Assembly: GCF_002752655.1 (NCBI RefSeq)
Contig: NZ_CP023737.1
Span: 3,000,001-3,064,000, forward strand
Reading direction: 5' to 3'
DNA length: 64,000 nucleotides
Origin: Methylosinus trichosporium OB3b
GTDB taxonomy: Bacteria > Pseudomonadota > Alphaproteobacteria > Rhizobiales > Beijerinckiaceae
The notes beneath the pieces were generated by a model. It saw nothing but the letters and a program-made list of their open reading frames with translations, did not search any database and was not told where the DNA came from. How positions within the stretch are numbered: position 1 is the stretch's first letter; every line of letters starts with the position of its first letter. This document shows, piece after piece, positions 43,729-53,460 of this stretch. A program made the position numbers and the translations under genes.

Positions 43729-44817
43729 TCATGCGCGAAGTCGAGTCGCGCCGACTCGCGCTCGGTCGGCCGTGGCGCTCTCTGCCGGGCTCATGAAGCG
43801 CGCGACGTCTTCCGGCACGAATTGGATGCGGAGAGCTGCCCGTAATTCATCCATGCCGAGGTAGCGCAGATCGTCGTTGAAATCGTCGAGCGTCGGCGAG
43901 AGAATCATCGCATCGATCCCGTTCGCCGCCGCTCGTTTCCTCAACGTCTCGGCCGCCATGTCTCCTGCCGGATCGTCGTCGCGCGCGACATAGAGACGGC
44001 GCAACGTGTGAGGAAGTATCAGGGCGGCGAGGTGATTGGCCGACAGAGCTGCGACCATCGGCAGAGTGGGAAGAACGCAGCGAAGCGACAACATGGTTTC
44101 GACGCCTTCTCCTGCCGCCATGATGTCGTCCACGACGCCGAAGCGGACGCCATTGCCGAGGAGACGGCCCATCGCTCTCCTCGGCGTGTCCACCGACGCC
44201 TTGTCGTCGCCAGTCGGATCGAGCCATGTGCGTTGCACGCCGGTGACGATTCCGGAAAGATCGGTGACGGCGGCGATGAGCGCCGGCAATGGCTCGACCT
44301 CGCCGTCGCTCTGTCGGCGATAGTAGCAGCGTCGATGGAAGCGAAGACGGGCGGCTTCGTGCAAAATTGTAATGCCGCGTTTGCGGAGATACGTTTCCGC
44401 GATCGTGCCGCGGATCGGTTCAGCCATGGCGAACAGTCGGCGTGCGGATTCGGGTGAGCCTCTCGATGCGGTCTGCGGTCGGCGGTGCGCCGGGTCTGGA
44501 CGTGGCTCAAAGCGCGGCATAGCGAGGAAGCGCCGCGCCTCGTCGGCGACGTCGCGGAAATTGGAGAGACGACAGCTCGCACGGATAATGTCGAGCAAGT
44601 CGCCATGTTCCGCCGAGGCGGCATCCACCCATTTCCCTGCTGCGCCTTTGCCGCTGTCAGCACCAATCAATCGAACGAAGAGGCTGCGGCCTGGCGTGTT
44701 GCGGGCGTCGCCGACAAGCCAGTAACGACCTTCGCGGCGCCCGTAGAGATAATGGCGGCATACCGCCTCCGCGTCACGCGCGAGACGCTGCGCCAGCTCG
44801 GCCGGTGAATCGAACAT
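43729..44817 (-). CDS. Toprim-domain primase-like protein of a mobile element
   Basis: About 362 residues. An N-terminal region (RYWLVGDARNTPGRSLFVRL, GKWVDAASAEHGDLLDII) resembles the zinc-less primase-like domain seen in plasmid/ICE proteins. The C-terminal half is a toprim domain (VVDDIMAAGEGVETMLSL with the catalytic Glu, then LYVARDDDPAGDMAAETL with the DxD). Start ATG 44817 (MFDSPAEL). Found next to parB and DUF932 genes in alphaproteobacterial plasmids and integrative elements, consistent with a replication or transfer role. Confidence 0.8.
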   Translation of the reverse strand: MFDSPAELAQRLARDAEAVCRHYLYGRREGRYWLVGDARNTPGRSLFVRLIGADSGKGAAGKWVDAASAEHGDLLDIIRASCRLSNFRDVADEARRFLAMPRFEPRPDPAHRRPQTASRGSPESARRLFAMAEPIRGTIAETYLRKRGITILHEAARLRFHRRCYYRRQSDGEVEPLPALIAAVTDLSGIVTGVQRTWLDPTGDDKASVDTPRRAMGRLLGNGVRFGVVDDIMAAGEGVETMLSLRCVLPTLPMVAALSANHLAALILPHTLRRLYVARDDDPAGDMAAETLRKRAAANGIDAMILSPTLDDFNDDLRYLGMDELRAALRIQFVPEDVARFMSPAESATADRARVGATRLRA

Positions 44818-44883
44818 GGCCTCCTCCAAAGAAAAAGGGACCCGCCATTGCTGGCGAGTCCCTCGGTTCGGCCTCGGGGAGGT

Positions 44884-47013
44884 CTATTCGGCGAAGGTCT
44901 CGGGATCGTCCGTTGACCCGGCCTCAGCATCGCTCTGCGCCGTGTCTTCGTCGATAGCCATTTCGCTCTCGATCGTCGCCGATTCTTCGACCGGCTCATC
45001 ATCGTGACGAGTCGCGTCGGCAGTCTCGGACTGCTGGAACGCATGACCAGGCGTGCGCAACGGCTCGGGGAGCCAGCCTGTTCCGACGAGCATCTGCTCG
45101 GCTTGAGCCGCCATGTCGCCTTTCTTCAGATGCTCGATCTTTCGCGCCGAGGACTCGCCCTTCGCCTCGCGAACGGCGCCGAGGCTTCGCGCCTTGGTCA
45201 CGCGGCGGAGAAAATTATCGACGGTCGGCGTCCAGCCCGCAGCGGCGATGTCGAGAGACAAGGTCTGCGCGAGGCGGTCGGCATGGACGACGGCTCGGTG
45301 CCGCCGGTTCCAGGCCTCGTGAACGGCGTTGACGCTGAGCGAGACGCAATGCGCGAAGAGCGTTTGCCGCGCCGCGACATCGAGCGTCGTCAGCGCAGTC
45401 CACAAATCTCCGGGTTCCGTGGGCAGTTGCGACGACCAATCGCGATGGCGGGAATCGACAGCGGCGGCGAGCGGCGTGTCGCCGAGGCCGGGCGCCAGAC
45501 TGCCGAAAGCGACGTTCTTCGGCTCGATCTCCAGGCAGGAGTCCGAGCCGTAGCGGTAGAACAGCTTGAGACAGAGAACATGCAGTGCAGCGAGAATGGC
45601 GACGCCCGGATCGTCGCCGATGGCCCGTCGCAGCGCCAGCGTGCGATAGGCCGTGAGCTCGGTCAGAAGCTTGTCGGGAAGAGGCCGAATGCCTTCGTCC
45701 TCTTCCTCCGCCGGCTCCGATCGAACCGTATTGTCGCCGTCGGGCTCGACCGCCCTGGACGCCGCCGACGCCACCGCCGAAGAGGCGTCGGCGTTGGCAT
45801 CGCCATCCGAATCGGCGACTGTCGGCTCAGCGATCTGCGCGTCGTCCTCGGGACGAACATAGCCTCGCTCGATGCGCAGCCGGCCGGAGCCGTCGATGCT
45901 GACGAAAGCGCCGGCTCGGGAGATATCGTCAGGATCGTAGGCCACCGGACGGTCTTCGATCTCCGCCATGGCGGTTTCGATCTCGCCGAGACGACGATCC
46001 ACATCTTCGGGAATTTGATCCTCGTCGGCGAAGGCGGCCTCGATCTGCTGGGCTTCGATCCGCAACGATTCGAGCGCGGCCTCCCCCTCCGGCGTCAGAG
46101 GCGGACGTTCGCCCTGGATGCAACGAAGCCCATAGGTATGGCCGTAAGGAAAGTCGGTCGCGACCTCGACCCATTTCCATCCCTCGGCGCGGATGCCCTC
46201 CGCCGCGCGCTCCAGCTTCTCGGCGACGAGACGATCGCGAAGGCCGACGTCTTGCAGCCAGCCGCCATCGTCACTCTGGAACAGGTCGCGCATGACGGCG
46301 CCGCCAGCCGCGGCATAATCGTCGCCGGCAAATTGCGCGCGCTTGTCCGAGGCGCGAACCGCGCCTTCGGTCAGCAAGCGGCGAATCTGGTAGGCTTCTT
46401 TATTGTAGGAGCGCTGAATGGCGTCCCAGACCTGCTCCTGTCGCTCGTGGTCAGGGCTCACGGTGAAGCCCATGAGCTGGTCGAGCGTCATGCCGTCCTC
46501 GGCATAGACATCGAGCAGCTTCGGCGACACGGAAGCGAGACGCAGGCGCTGCTTGACGACGGCGACGGCGACGAAGAAGGCGGCGGCGATCTCCTCCTCG
46601 CTCTGACCTTTCTCGCGCAGAGTCAGGAACGCCCGGAACTGATCGAGTGGATGGAGCGGCGCACGCTGGACATTCTCGGCGAGACTATCCTCCTCGGCCG
46701 TTCCGTCGGTGCGCACGACGCAGGGGATCGGAGCGGTGCGCGCTAGGCGCTTCTGTTTCACCAGAAGCTCGAGCGCCCGATAGCGCCGGCCTCCGGCCGG
46801 GATCTCGAACACGCCGGTCTCCGAGCCGTCGGCGTCGAGCACCGGACGGACGGTGATGCTCTGCAACAGCGTGCGTCGGGCGATGTCTTCGGCGAGCTCT
46901 TCGATGGAGACGCCGGCCTTGATCCGCCGGACGTTCGACTGGGACAGGAGGAGCTTATTGAAGGGAATGTCGCGTGAGGCGCTGAGGTGGGTTTTCTGAA
47001 CCGCGGTTGCCAT
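44884..47013 (-). CDS. ParB/Spo0J-family protein, long plasmid/ICE type
   Basis: 709 residues. N-terminal ParB-like nuclease domain DIPFNKLLLSQSNVRRIKAG, then IPAGGRRYRALELLV and SLAENVQRAPLHPLDQFRAF, with a KorB-like HTH region near FVAVAVVKQRLRLASVSPKL. The long C-terminal half is acidic in its linker (residues ~390-470) and helical. ATG 47013 (MATAVQKTHLS) is preferred over an upstream start. These long ParB proteins are common on mobile elements and usually lack a ParA partner; none is seen here. A second, truncated copy of the same N-terminus is at 61429-61585. Confidence 0.9.
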   Translation of the reverse strand: MATAVQKTHLSASRDIPFNKLLLSQSNVRRIKAGVSIEELAEDIARRTLLQSITVRPVLDADGSETGVFEIPAGGRRYRALELLVKQKRLARTAPIPCVVRTDGTAEEDSLAENVQRAPLHPLDQFRAFLTLREKGQSEEEIAAAFFVAVAVVKQRLRLASVSPKLLDVYAEDGMTLDQLMGFTVSPDHERQEQVWDAIQRSYNKEAYQIRRLLTEGAVRASDKRAQFAGDDYAAAGGAVMRDLFQSDDGGWLQDVGLRDRLVAEKLERAAEGIRAEGWKWVEVATDFPYGHTYGLRCIQGERPPLTPEGEAALESLRIEAQQIEAAFADEDQIPEDVDRRLGEIETAMAEIEDRPVAYDPDDISRAGAFVSIDGSGRLRIERGYVRPEDDAQIAEPTVADSDGDANADASSAVASAASRAVEPDGDNTVRSEPAEEEDEGIRPLPDKLLTELTAYRTLALRRAIGDDPGVAILAALHVLCLKLFYRYGSDSCLEIEPKNVAFGSLAPGLGDTPLAAAVDSRHRDWSSQLPTEPGDLWTALTTLDVAARQTLFAHCVSLSVNAVHEAWNRRHRAVVHADRLAQTLSLDIAAAGWTPTVDNFLRRVTKARSLGAVREAKGESSARKIEHLKKGDMAAQAEQMLVGTGWLPEPLRTPGHAFQQSETADATRHDDEPVEESATIESEMAIDEDTAQSDAEAGSTDDPETFAE

Positions 47014-47168
47014 GAGATCAACTCCGCGACGAGCGGCCGAGAGACTTTCTCTCGATCCTGCGCTCGTCACGAAGAGCGGCGCAGCCCTCTACCTCTCGGG
47101 TTCGGGCTGCGCCACCAATGTCGTCGAGGCGCTGCGCCGAAAGCATCCGGCGCAGCGATATCTGGCCG

Positions 47169-48414
47169 TCAGGCGGCGCGCGCGAGAAGCGCCTTGGCGC
47201 GGCCTTCGAGCTCCAGCCGCGCGTCCTGATGCGGCTTGGAGCGCGCGACAGCGGTAATGCCCGGCACGAAATCGAAAATGCTCTCCGGCGGCCGTCCTTC
47301 CTCCTCGAGAACGGCGGCGATCACTTTCGCCGTTTCCGCCTTGCTGAAGCCGCGCTTGCGTAGGAACGTCTCCCGTTCGTCGTCCTTGCGGGCGACGATG
47401 CGTTCACGCGCCGCCTTCACGCCCGCGATGAATGGAGCCGGTGACGACCGCGCGAAATTCTCGAGCGCCGGCGCCGCTTCATGGGCGAAGCGCTGCGCCG
47501 CGAATTTGCTGTGCCGAATGCTGATCTCCTCGAATCCTTCGACGCCCCACAAATTTCGATTCATACAAACCGCGCGTAGATAGAACGAGGCGATGCCGAG
47601 CGTCTTCGATCCGACCTCGCTGTTCCAGCAATAAAAACCACGAAAATACAAATCCGGATCGCCGTTCGGCAAACGGCCGGCCTCGATCGGATGCGTGTCG
47701 TCGACGAGGAAGAGAAAAACGTCACGATCGCTCGCATAGAGCGTCGTCGTCTCCTTGGTTACGTCGACGAACGGATTATAGGTCATCGTCGCCCAGTCGA
47801 GAACGCCGGGCACTTTCCAGCGCGTGTTGCCTGTGCCGTTTCCAGCGATTTTCATCACCGCGGCGACGAGTTCATGATCCCAAATACGGCCGTAGTCCGG
47901 ACCGGTGACCGCACGGAGCGCGATCCTGCCGTCCTCCGCCTCGAGCGTCTTGACCAGCTCGGCGCGGTGCGAAAAGCAGACCGTGCTGAAGATTGACGCC
48001 GGCGAGCGGCGCCGGCAGCTCGCGCAGATAACCGGCGGGCGCCCCGACCATCGAGCAGAGCTGGCCGAAGCTCCAATGCGTCGGCGCGACCGGAGAGGCC
48101 GAGCCGGGCAGCATCAGCGTAAGGCGCTCGGCGTCGGCGCGACGCGCCTCCACCCGGATCGCCGCGCTCTCCACCGTTCGGACGTGGCTCCGTTCGGAGC
48201 GGCCGCGAACGGCGGCCAACAGATCCGACAACGACAGGTATCGCTCGTCGTCCGGCCGGGAGAACCATTCGGACGACACCCGGCCCACACGGTCGCCGCG
48301 AGACAAGTCGACCTTGAAACCAGAAGAGACGCTGAACTCGGAAGCGCCGAATTCCTTCGGCGAACCGGCGGCGACGTGGACGGAGGCCGCCGGGCGATGG
48401 TGCCGCTGTGCGGC
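47169..48414 (-). pseudogene. DUF932-family protein, 5' truncated and frameshifted
   Basis: Two frames together make a DUF932 protein. The upstream part contains RVGRVSSEWFSRPDDERYLS, RTVESAAIRVEARRADAERL and APTHWSFGQLCSMVGAPAGY. The downstream part continues with SHRAELVKTLEAEDGRIALR, IAGNGTGNTRWKVPGVLDW and YFRGFYCWNSEVGSKTLG. They are separated by one extra T (on the coding strand) in the run at 47972-47975. Upstream the frame closes at a TAG near 48415 with no ATG or GTG, so the true 5' end has been lost. DUF932 proteins are plasmid/phage-type genes of unknown function usually next to parB, as here. Confidence 0.82.
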
Positions 48415-48426
48415 CTATATTCGGCA

Positions 48427-49635
48427 ATGTTTGAGACGAGCCCCCCAGACCTTTCTAGGGCGGTCAAGGCGCTCGGCAGCCTGGACGGCCTAGGATCCCG
48501 CCAAGCGCGATCCGTGCGGACGATGGTCGCTCGCAGGGCGATCGACGAGGTCGACGCTGTCAGCGAGGATGTCTTCGAATTCCTGGTCGATACGCTCGAA
48601 CATGGAAGCAATCCAAACGAGCATACGGCTTTTGCCAAGGGCTTGGGCACCGCACTGTGGCGACGATCGCCCCTTCGTATCGTCGAGGCTATCACTTCAG
48701 GCGGGGTCTTGGGTCGAGCTTCTGCGGATGCGCTCTCAGACATTGATCCGGACCAACTGGTCGTCGGCCTGAAGGAGAACCCACGTATCGCTCGGCAAAT
48801 CGTCGAGGCTAGGCCCTGCTTGCTTGAGCGCATCGACTTCTGGCGGATCCCCGACATCGAAGAGGGCCTAGTTCGCCTCGTGAAGGATGCCGCCGCAGGA
48901 AGAGTCGCAGCCGCGCTGCTCGCGGCAGGAAGATTCGGGCCCGCTTCCCTGATCATTGAACGGGTCGATCCCGGCGATCTCGTTCTGGCGTTGGAGTCGG
49001 GCGAAGCCGATGAGCTTGTCTTGGCTGCATGGCTTGAGGCTCTGCTTCGCAACGCCAACAAGGCCGCGGCGGTCCTGGCTTCCGGACGGGTCTCGCGCCG
49101 TTCAACGCTCGTCGCTCTGGCACGGGCGAGCGGTCCGGACGGAGTGCCGAACGATTATGGGGAGGATCCTTGGCTGATAGCCGTGAGGAGCGCCTCGGAG
49201 CCAATCAGCCAAAGCGATGAAGACTATCTTGCCGCTTTTTTGATGGCGCGGGCTCTCGGCCCAAGATCCCGCTCACGCGCGGAACTCATCTGCTTTGCTT
49301 ACACCCAACTGTATCGCGCGCTGGACCAGAACCGTCTCCACGACGATGTCGAGCGCCTCGTCACGTGGCGTCTGGACTGGGGCGGCTGGTTTCAATCCGA
49401 CTACTGCTCTCGGCTGAAAGCAACCGTGGTACGAAGGTTCGTCACCGACCACCTCGATCCCGAGATTTTCGGCCGGCTAACAGACGACGACGCTCTCTCG
49501 ATGTCGCTAATCGACGAGATGGCCGAAACCGGAAGGGGGCGTCGCTACTTGGTAGAAGTTCGGAACCACCTGATGCATACGAATCAGAGAGACAACAGGG
49601 CGAGGGCTGATTACATTTTCGACAAGATCAAGTGA
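48427..49635 (+). CDS. Unrecognised helical-repeat protein, possibly a truncated fragment
   Basis: 402 residues, almost all alpha-helical with short repeats such as IPDIEEGLVRLVKDAAAGRV and GDLVLALESGEADELVLAAW. No catalytic motif or membrane segment is visible. The gene begins 12 bases after the broken 5' end of the DUF932 pseudogene. It may be the C-terminal repeat domain of a larger protein (such arrays occur in large defence ATPases) whose N-terminal part was deleted at this junction; that is inference. Codon use is less extreme than in the chromosomal genes. Confidence 0.55.
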   Translation: MFETSPPDLSRAVKALGSLDGLGSRQARSVRTMVARRAIDEVDAVSEDVFEFLVDTLEHGSNPNEHTAFAKGLGTALWRRSPLRIVEAITSGGVLGRASADALSDIDPDQLVVGLKENPRIARQIVEARPCLLERIDFWRIPDIEEGLVRLVKDAAAGRVAAALLAAGRFGPASLIIERVDPGDLVLALESGEADELVLAAWLEALLRNANKAAAVLASGRVSRRSTLVALARASGPDGVPNDYGEDPWLIAVRSASEPISQSDEDYLAAFLMARALGPRSRSRAELICFAYTQLYRALDQNRLHDDVERLVTWRLDWGGWFQSDYCSRLKATVVRRFVTDHLDPEIFGRLTDDDALSMSLIDEMAETGRGRRYLVEVRNHLMHTNQRDNRARADYIFDKIK

Positions 49636-49885
49636 CGCTTCTTGGTAGATGGAAATATTTCTTCAACCGCATGCTGCCGTCGCCATTCCCGCGAATGAAT
49701 TCCACGCCGGCATGCTCCAGAGCGACGCTCATACGGTCGATCGTCGACGGATTGACCTGCTCAGGCTGACAAACGCATCGACCCACTACAACCGGGGGCT
49801 CGCTGCTCCACGCGCCGGAAAACCGCACCGCGATATCCGCAAATGCTCTCTCCTGCTTACAAAATTGCTTAAATGAGGCCGTCAC
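49628..49885 (-). CDS. Hypothetical small protein with XRE-regulator-like C-terminus
   Basis: 85 residues. The second half, NPSTIDRMSVALEHAGVEFI followed by RGNGDGSMRLKK, resembles the conserved end of small XRE-type regulators (aLExAGVxFi-Gxg-vrL). The first half (MTASFKQFCKQERAFADIAV) is not recognised and has no visible HTH. It could be a remnant. Convergent with the helical-repeat gene, overlapping its 3' end by 8 bases. Confidence 0.4.
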   Translation of the reverse strand: MTASFKQFCKQERAFADIAVRFSGAWSSEPPVVVGRCVCQPEQVNPSTIDRMSVALEHAGVEFIRGNGDGSMRLKKYFHLPRSVT

Positions 49886-49900
49886 GCTGACGATGTAAGC

Positions 49901-49921
49901 AAAAAACGCCCCGAAGGGCGC
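49901..49921 (-). terminator. Intrinsic terminator, minus strand
   Basis: On the minus strand GCGCCC-TTC-GGGGCG is followed by TTTTTT. It lies downstream of the ISAs1 element, and would have ended the transcript of whatever gene preceded the IS insertion on this strand. Confidence 0.7.
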
Positions 49922-50030
49922 TCTTTAATCATTTGATTTTCATTGAGATTTTTGGAGCGGGCGAAGAGCTTGATTTCGCTCATTATTTACACCGGTTGTT
50001 GTTCGAGATCAACAGCCTTGCGCGGGCGCC

Positions 50031-51346
50031 CAGGGCTCTGAATCCGGGTTAACGGGCTGAGGCTTCCAAGGCGATGGCGAGATAATCCTCGCGCCAGCTG
50101 GCGATTTTTCTGCGGAGCTTGATGCTGGTGCGTGTGGGCTTTGTGGCCTTGCGCTGCGGTTTCATGGGCTTGTTCTCGGGCTCGGGGGCGGTGCGGATCA
50201 TATTGATGGCGAAATGCCTGACGACGGCCATGTTTCTCGCGCCATGGCCCTTGCGCAAGCGGGATTGGTCTTCGGCGAAGACGACGTCGAGCACCCAATG
50301 CAGCTGGTTCTCTATGCCCCAATGGCCGCGCACGGCCTCGCCCGCCCGCTTCGCTGGGAGAAGGGCCGAGGAGATGTAATAGCGCGTCTCGAAGCGGCCG
50401 CGGTCGGCAAGTTCGGCCTGCGATTTGACGCGAATGATCGTCGCGGCGTTCGGCAGGCGCAGCTCGCCCGGAAAGCGGCGCTCGCCGTTCAGCCAGTCGA
50501 TCTCGGTGATGACGCTCACGCTGCGCTGCTCGATGCGGCCATGGCCCTTGTCGAAATCGACGCATGTGTCGATCCGCGTCGCGGCGGAAAAAGCGCTCTC
50601 GATCTCGGCGCGCAGGGTCGGCTGATTGGCTTTGACCGCCAGCAGATAATCGGCGCCCTTGTCCACGATCGCCTGGGCGATCCTGGCGTTGGTGGCGATG
50701 GCGTCGATGGAGACGAGCGCGCCTTTCAGCGAGCCGCCTTCGGAAAGGCGATCGAGCAGGACGGGAATGGCCGATAGTTCATTGCTCTTGCCCTCGACCG
50801 CCTCCTGGCCGAGCACGAGGCGGCTCGTGGTGGCGAAGGCGGAAACGAGATGCAGCGGGGCTTTGTCCTCGGCGCGATCATGGCTGCGACGCGAGGTCTT
50901 CCCGTCGATGGCGATGAGCTCGGGTCGCTCCGGCCAGGTCTCGCGCACCCAGCCAGTGAAGGCCGCCGAGAACAGCGCCGGATCGACGCGGTTCATGAGC
51001 AGGGTGAGCCAGCGTCCGCCCGGCACGCCGTGCTCATAAGGCAAATAGCGGCGCAGGAAGCCGATGTTGGCCTTGCCCCAAGATGCAATAGCGTCGAAGT
51101 GATCGCAATCGGCCATGGAGGCGCAGACGACGAGCAGCAGCACCTCGCGAAGCGGATGCGCGACGCGCCAGGGCTCGCGCGGGTCGTCAATGATCGAGAA
51201 ATGGTCGAGAAGCGCTTTCAGACGCGACTTCTCTTTGAAAACTGCGAAGGCGAGGCTCATCACGGCGGCTCCAGAATCACTCCGCCGATAGGGAATCACG
51301 CCTGAGCCCATCCGTTAACCGCCGTTAACCCGAATTCGGAGCCCTG
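50031..51346 (-). mobile_element. ISAs1-family insertion sequence, intact
   Basis: A 1316-base element with imperfect terminal inverted repeats (CAGGGCTCTGAATCCGGG at the left end; the right end reads CAGGGCTCCGAATTCGGG on the minus strand). It is flanked by a perfect 10-bp direct repeat CGCGGGCGCC (50021-50030 and 51347-51356), the target-site duplication. The transposase frame is intact, so the insertion looks recent. Confidence 0.93.
50049..51260 (-). CDS. ISAs1-family DDE transposase
   Basis: 403 residues from ATG 51260 (MSLAFAVFKEKSRLKALLDH). Family marks: DHFSIIDDPREPWRVAHPLR, LIAIDGKTSRRSHDR with the first catalytic Asp, VSIDAIATNARIAQAIVDKG with the second, and AVRGHWGIENQLHWVLDV with the catalytic Glu. 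Full length, no frameshift, so probably active. An upstream start at 51311 is also open. Confidence 0.92.
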   Translation of the reverse strand: MSLAFAVFKEKSRLKALLDHFSIIDDPREPWRVAHPLREVLLLVVCASMADCDHFDAIASWGKANIGFLRRYLPYEHGVPGGRWLTLLMNRVDPALFSAAFTGWVRETWPERPELIAIDGKTSRRSHDRAEDKAPLHLVSAFATTSRLVLGQEAVEGKSNELSAIPVLLDRLSEGGSLKGALVSIDAIATNARIAQAIVDKGADYLLAVKANQPTLRAEIESAFSAATRIDTCVDFDKGHGRIEQRSVSVITEIDWLNGERRFPGELRLPNAATIIRVKSQAELADRGRFETRYYISSALLPAKRAGEAVRGHWGIENQLHWVLDVVFAEDQSRLRKGHGARNMAVVRHFAINMIRTAPEPENKPMKPQRKATKPTRTSIKLRRKIASWREDYLAIALEASAR

Positions 51347-51356
51347 CGCGGGCGCC

Positions 51357-51864
51357 CTTCCTCCCATGTTGCACGCCGCGTGGGACATTCCTGTTGGACG
51401 GGGTTGGAAGTGCCTCATGGGTTTCTAACTTTCGCGTACTTCAAGTACAGGAAAGTTATGAAATGCCATGCCTCGAAAGGGCATAATGGCCGAATGGAGC
51501 CCCGAAGACGCCGCTGGGAAGACTTCGGCGAAAGCCTGCCGATTTGCTCGCCAGCTCCACCGCCCGGTCGAGCAATGCGCCGCGATGGCGCGAGTCCTTC
51601 GGCAGACGCATGGGCATCGTCAGGCTGGTGGGTTCGCCACGATCCACGACCGCTGAATGTCCGCTTATTTGGCCGCTTTCGCTTCTGTCATAATGATATT
51701 TATATCAATAAGTTATGAAAATTCATCCCTTCTTTAAGTCCTTGATTTGTCCGCTTATTAGGCCGCTTTCGAGCCACGAACCGCTTCCTTGATGGGTGCG
51801 GCTACGCGCGCAAACGGAATCAAACCGCCTTCCGGATGCGCCCCATGAGCGATAGAACGCCTTT
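51357..51864. other. Intergenic region with a 24-nt near-perfect direct repeat
   Basis: About 500 bases with no convincing gene. Two 24-nt copies starting TGTCCGCTTATT (51658-51681 and 51748-51771) differ at one base. Between them lies an AT-rich segment with the palindrome TGATATTTATATCA. Could be recombination sites or the ends of a degenerate element. Confidence 0.55.
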
Positions 51865-53145
51865 CTATAACTCACCTATGACCTGACGGCACCGGTCGGC
51901 GCGTTCCGTCAGCGCGTCGGAAAGCCTAGCCACGATTGAATGAGCGATTCCGTCGGACTCGGCGGCTCGGCGCACATCCGCCAGGTGGTCGGGGAGCATC
52001 GCCGCCATTTCCCGTATGCGGTGCAGAACTTCGTCGGCGTTCAGCCGAAGCTGCCCGGCGAACTTTCGCCATTGCGGCGCGCCGATGTCGCGGAGCTTGT
52101 AGGTATCACCGATTTTCATCGCCAGACGCACCCGGTGGGGATCGAAGCCGTAGGGCAGGATGCTGGCGATGTCGTAGAGCGGGGCAAGCCGCGCCCGCCC
52201 CTGGGCGCCGATCAGCAGCGAATAGTTCTTCGCGTGAGCGTCGGTTCCCGCGATCAGCCAGTTGAAAATGATGGCGTCGACGAAGCGTTGCACGTCCTCC
52301 TGGGGGCGGCCCGACACGGTTCTCAGGAGATCGACGGCCATGCGTGCGCCCGGTCCGCCCTCATTCTCGTATTTGCGTGTCGGCGGGATCGCCAGCGCCT
52401 GGCAAAAATCTTCCTGATGAACCCGGATGATCGCCGAATCTGTCCAATCCCGGTCATAGCGCTCGATCACGATGGCGACCTCGTCGCCAAACCATTGGAC
52501 GCGTGAACGCGCGGTGAGCAGGCCGAGCCTGCTGGCGAGCGACATGCAGAGATGCTCATTCTCGGCGTGGCCGTCATATTCGCCGGTAGGCGGCTTGAGG
52601 ATATGGGTCGTCGGCGTGCGTCCCGACGGGACGCCCCATCGCCCGTTCTCGCAAAGAAGGGCGGTCTTGGGCTGGGCTCCCGCCAGGCTGAACTGCCCCG
52701 TGTCGCTCGGCGTTCGCCATGCGGCATGGTCGGCCCGAAGCGTTCTCAGGCGTTCGGCGATGTCCGCCTCGTTCAGCCATTCCACCGCGCCCGGCTCCTC
52801 GCCGAGGATCGCATCGACCCTGTCGGGGCGGACGAACTGAACGGCGCCGGCGCAATCCTCGCCGACATGGGAGAGAAGCGCGAAGGGATTGCGCGCCGAC
52901 ACCTGAAACCGCCGCGCCCACCGGGCGAGCACGGCTTCATTGTCGGGCAGCAGCCCCCACAGGAAAGCGTCGATCGGCTGATGACCGTGCTTCTCTGCGG
53001 TGAGCGGCATCGAGAGCGAAAGCGGATAGGCGCCCTGTGCGGCGCGCCATGTCTCCTCGTAGATAAAGGCCAGACGCCCGCGCGGGTCGCGGATCACGCG
53101 CCCGACTTTGCGGCCATTGGCGAGAGCGAGGAGTTCGGCTGTCAT
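51865..53145 (-). CDS. hipA: HipA-family serine/threonine kinase toxin
   Basis: 426 residues. An N-terminal HipA_N domain (FLWGLLPDNEAVLARWARRF) is followed by the kinase core: Gly-rich loop FSLAGAQPKTAL, THILKPPTGEYDGHAENEHL, catalytic loop IAGTDAHAKNYSLL with the invariant Asp, and metal-binding APLYDIASILPY. HipA proteins phosphorylate glutamyl-tRNA synthetase or related targets and induce dormancy. Gene order hipB-hipA with a 4-base overlap at 53142-53145. All kinase residues look intact. Confidence 0.92.
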   Translation of the reverse strand: MTAELLALANGRKVGRVIRDPRGRLAFIYEETWRAAQGAYPLSLSMPLTAEKHGHQPIDAFLWGLLPDNEAVLARWARRFQVSARNPFALLSHVGEDCAGAVQFVRPDRVDAILGEEPGAVEWLNEADIAERLRTLRADHAAWRTPSDTGQFSLAGAQPKTALLCENGRWGVPSGRTPTTHILKPPTGEYDGHAENEHLCMSLASRLGLLTARSRVQWFGDEVAIVIERYDRDWTDSAIIRVHQEDFCQALAIPPTRKYENEGGPGARMAVDLLRTVSGRPQEDVQRFVDAIIFNWLIAGTDAHAKNYSLLIGAQGRARLAPLYDIASILPYGFDPHRVRLAMKIGDTYKLRDIGAPQWRKFAGQLRLNADEVLHRIREMAAMLPDHLADVRRAAESDGIAHSIVARLSDALTERADRCRQVIGEL

Positions 53146-53438
53146 CGGCGATCCCGCGTCCGATCAAGGACGCTGTCGATGTCGGGCGTTTCGATTGCGT
53201 CGGGTGTATTGGCTCCGGACACCCCGGTTTCGGTCGTGTCGAGCGACACACTGATCCCCAGGGCGTCGAGCGTACGCAAAATCAGCCCGATCTCCGCCCG
53301 CGTCTTGCCTTTCTCGACGTCGATGATCCATTTTCGGCTCACGCCAACGATTTTCGCCAGTCTATCCTGGTCGAGGTTCAACTGGCGGCGGCGCTCGCGG
53401 ATCGCAGCGCCTAGTTCGAGGGCAGTTCGGATATTCAT
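53142..53438 (-). CDS. hipB: HipB-family XRE antitoxin
   Basis: 98 residues from ATG 53438 (MNIRTALELGAAIRERR). HTH region RRRQLNLDQDRLAKIVGVSR followed by KWIIDVEKGK, then a dimerisation strand (LRTLDALGISVSLD) and a charged flexible tail, as in HipB. It binds its own promoter and neutralises HipA. Promoter with repeated TGTCA half-sites lies directly upstream. Confidence 0.9.
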   Translation of the reverse strand: MNIRTALELGAAIRERRRQLNLDQDRLAKIVGVSRKWIIDVEKGKTRAEIGLILRTLDALGISVSLDTTETGVSGANTPDAIETPDIDSVLDRTRDRR

Positions 53439-53460
53439 AATGACACCATTCGATAACATA

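Noticed and set aside
51865..53145. Possibility that hipA is inactive
   Set aside because: The Gly-rich loop, catalytic loop and metal-binding Asp are all present.
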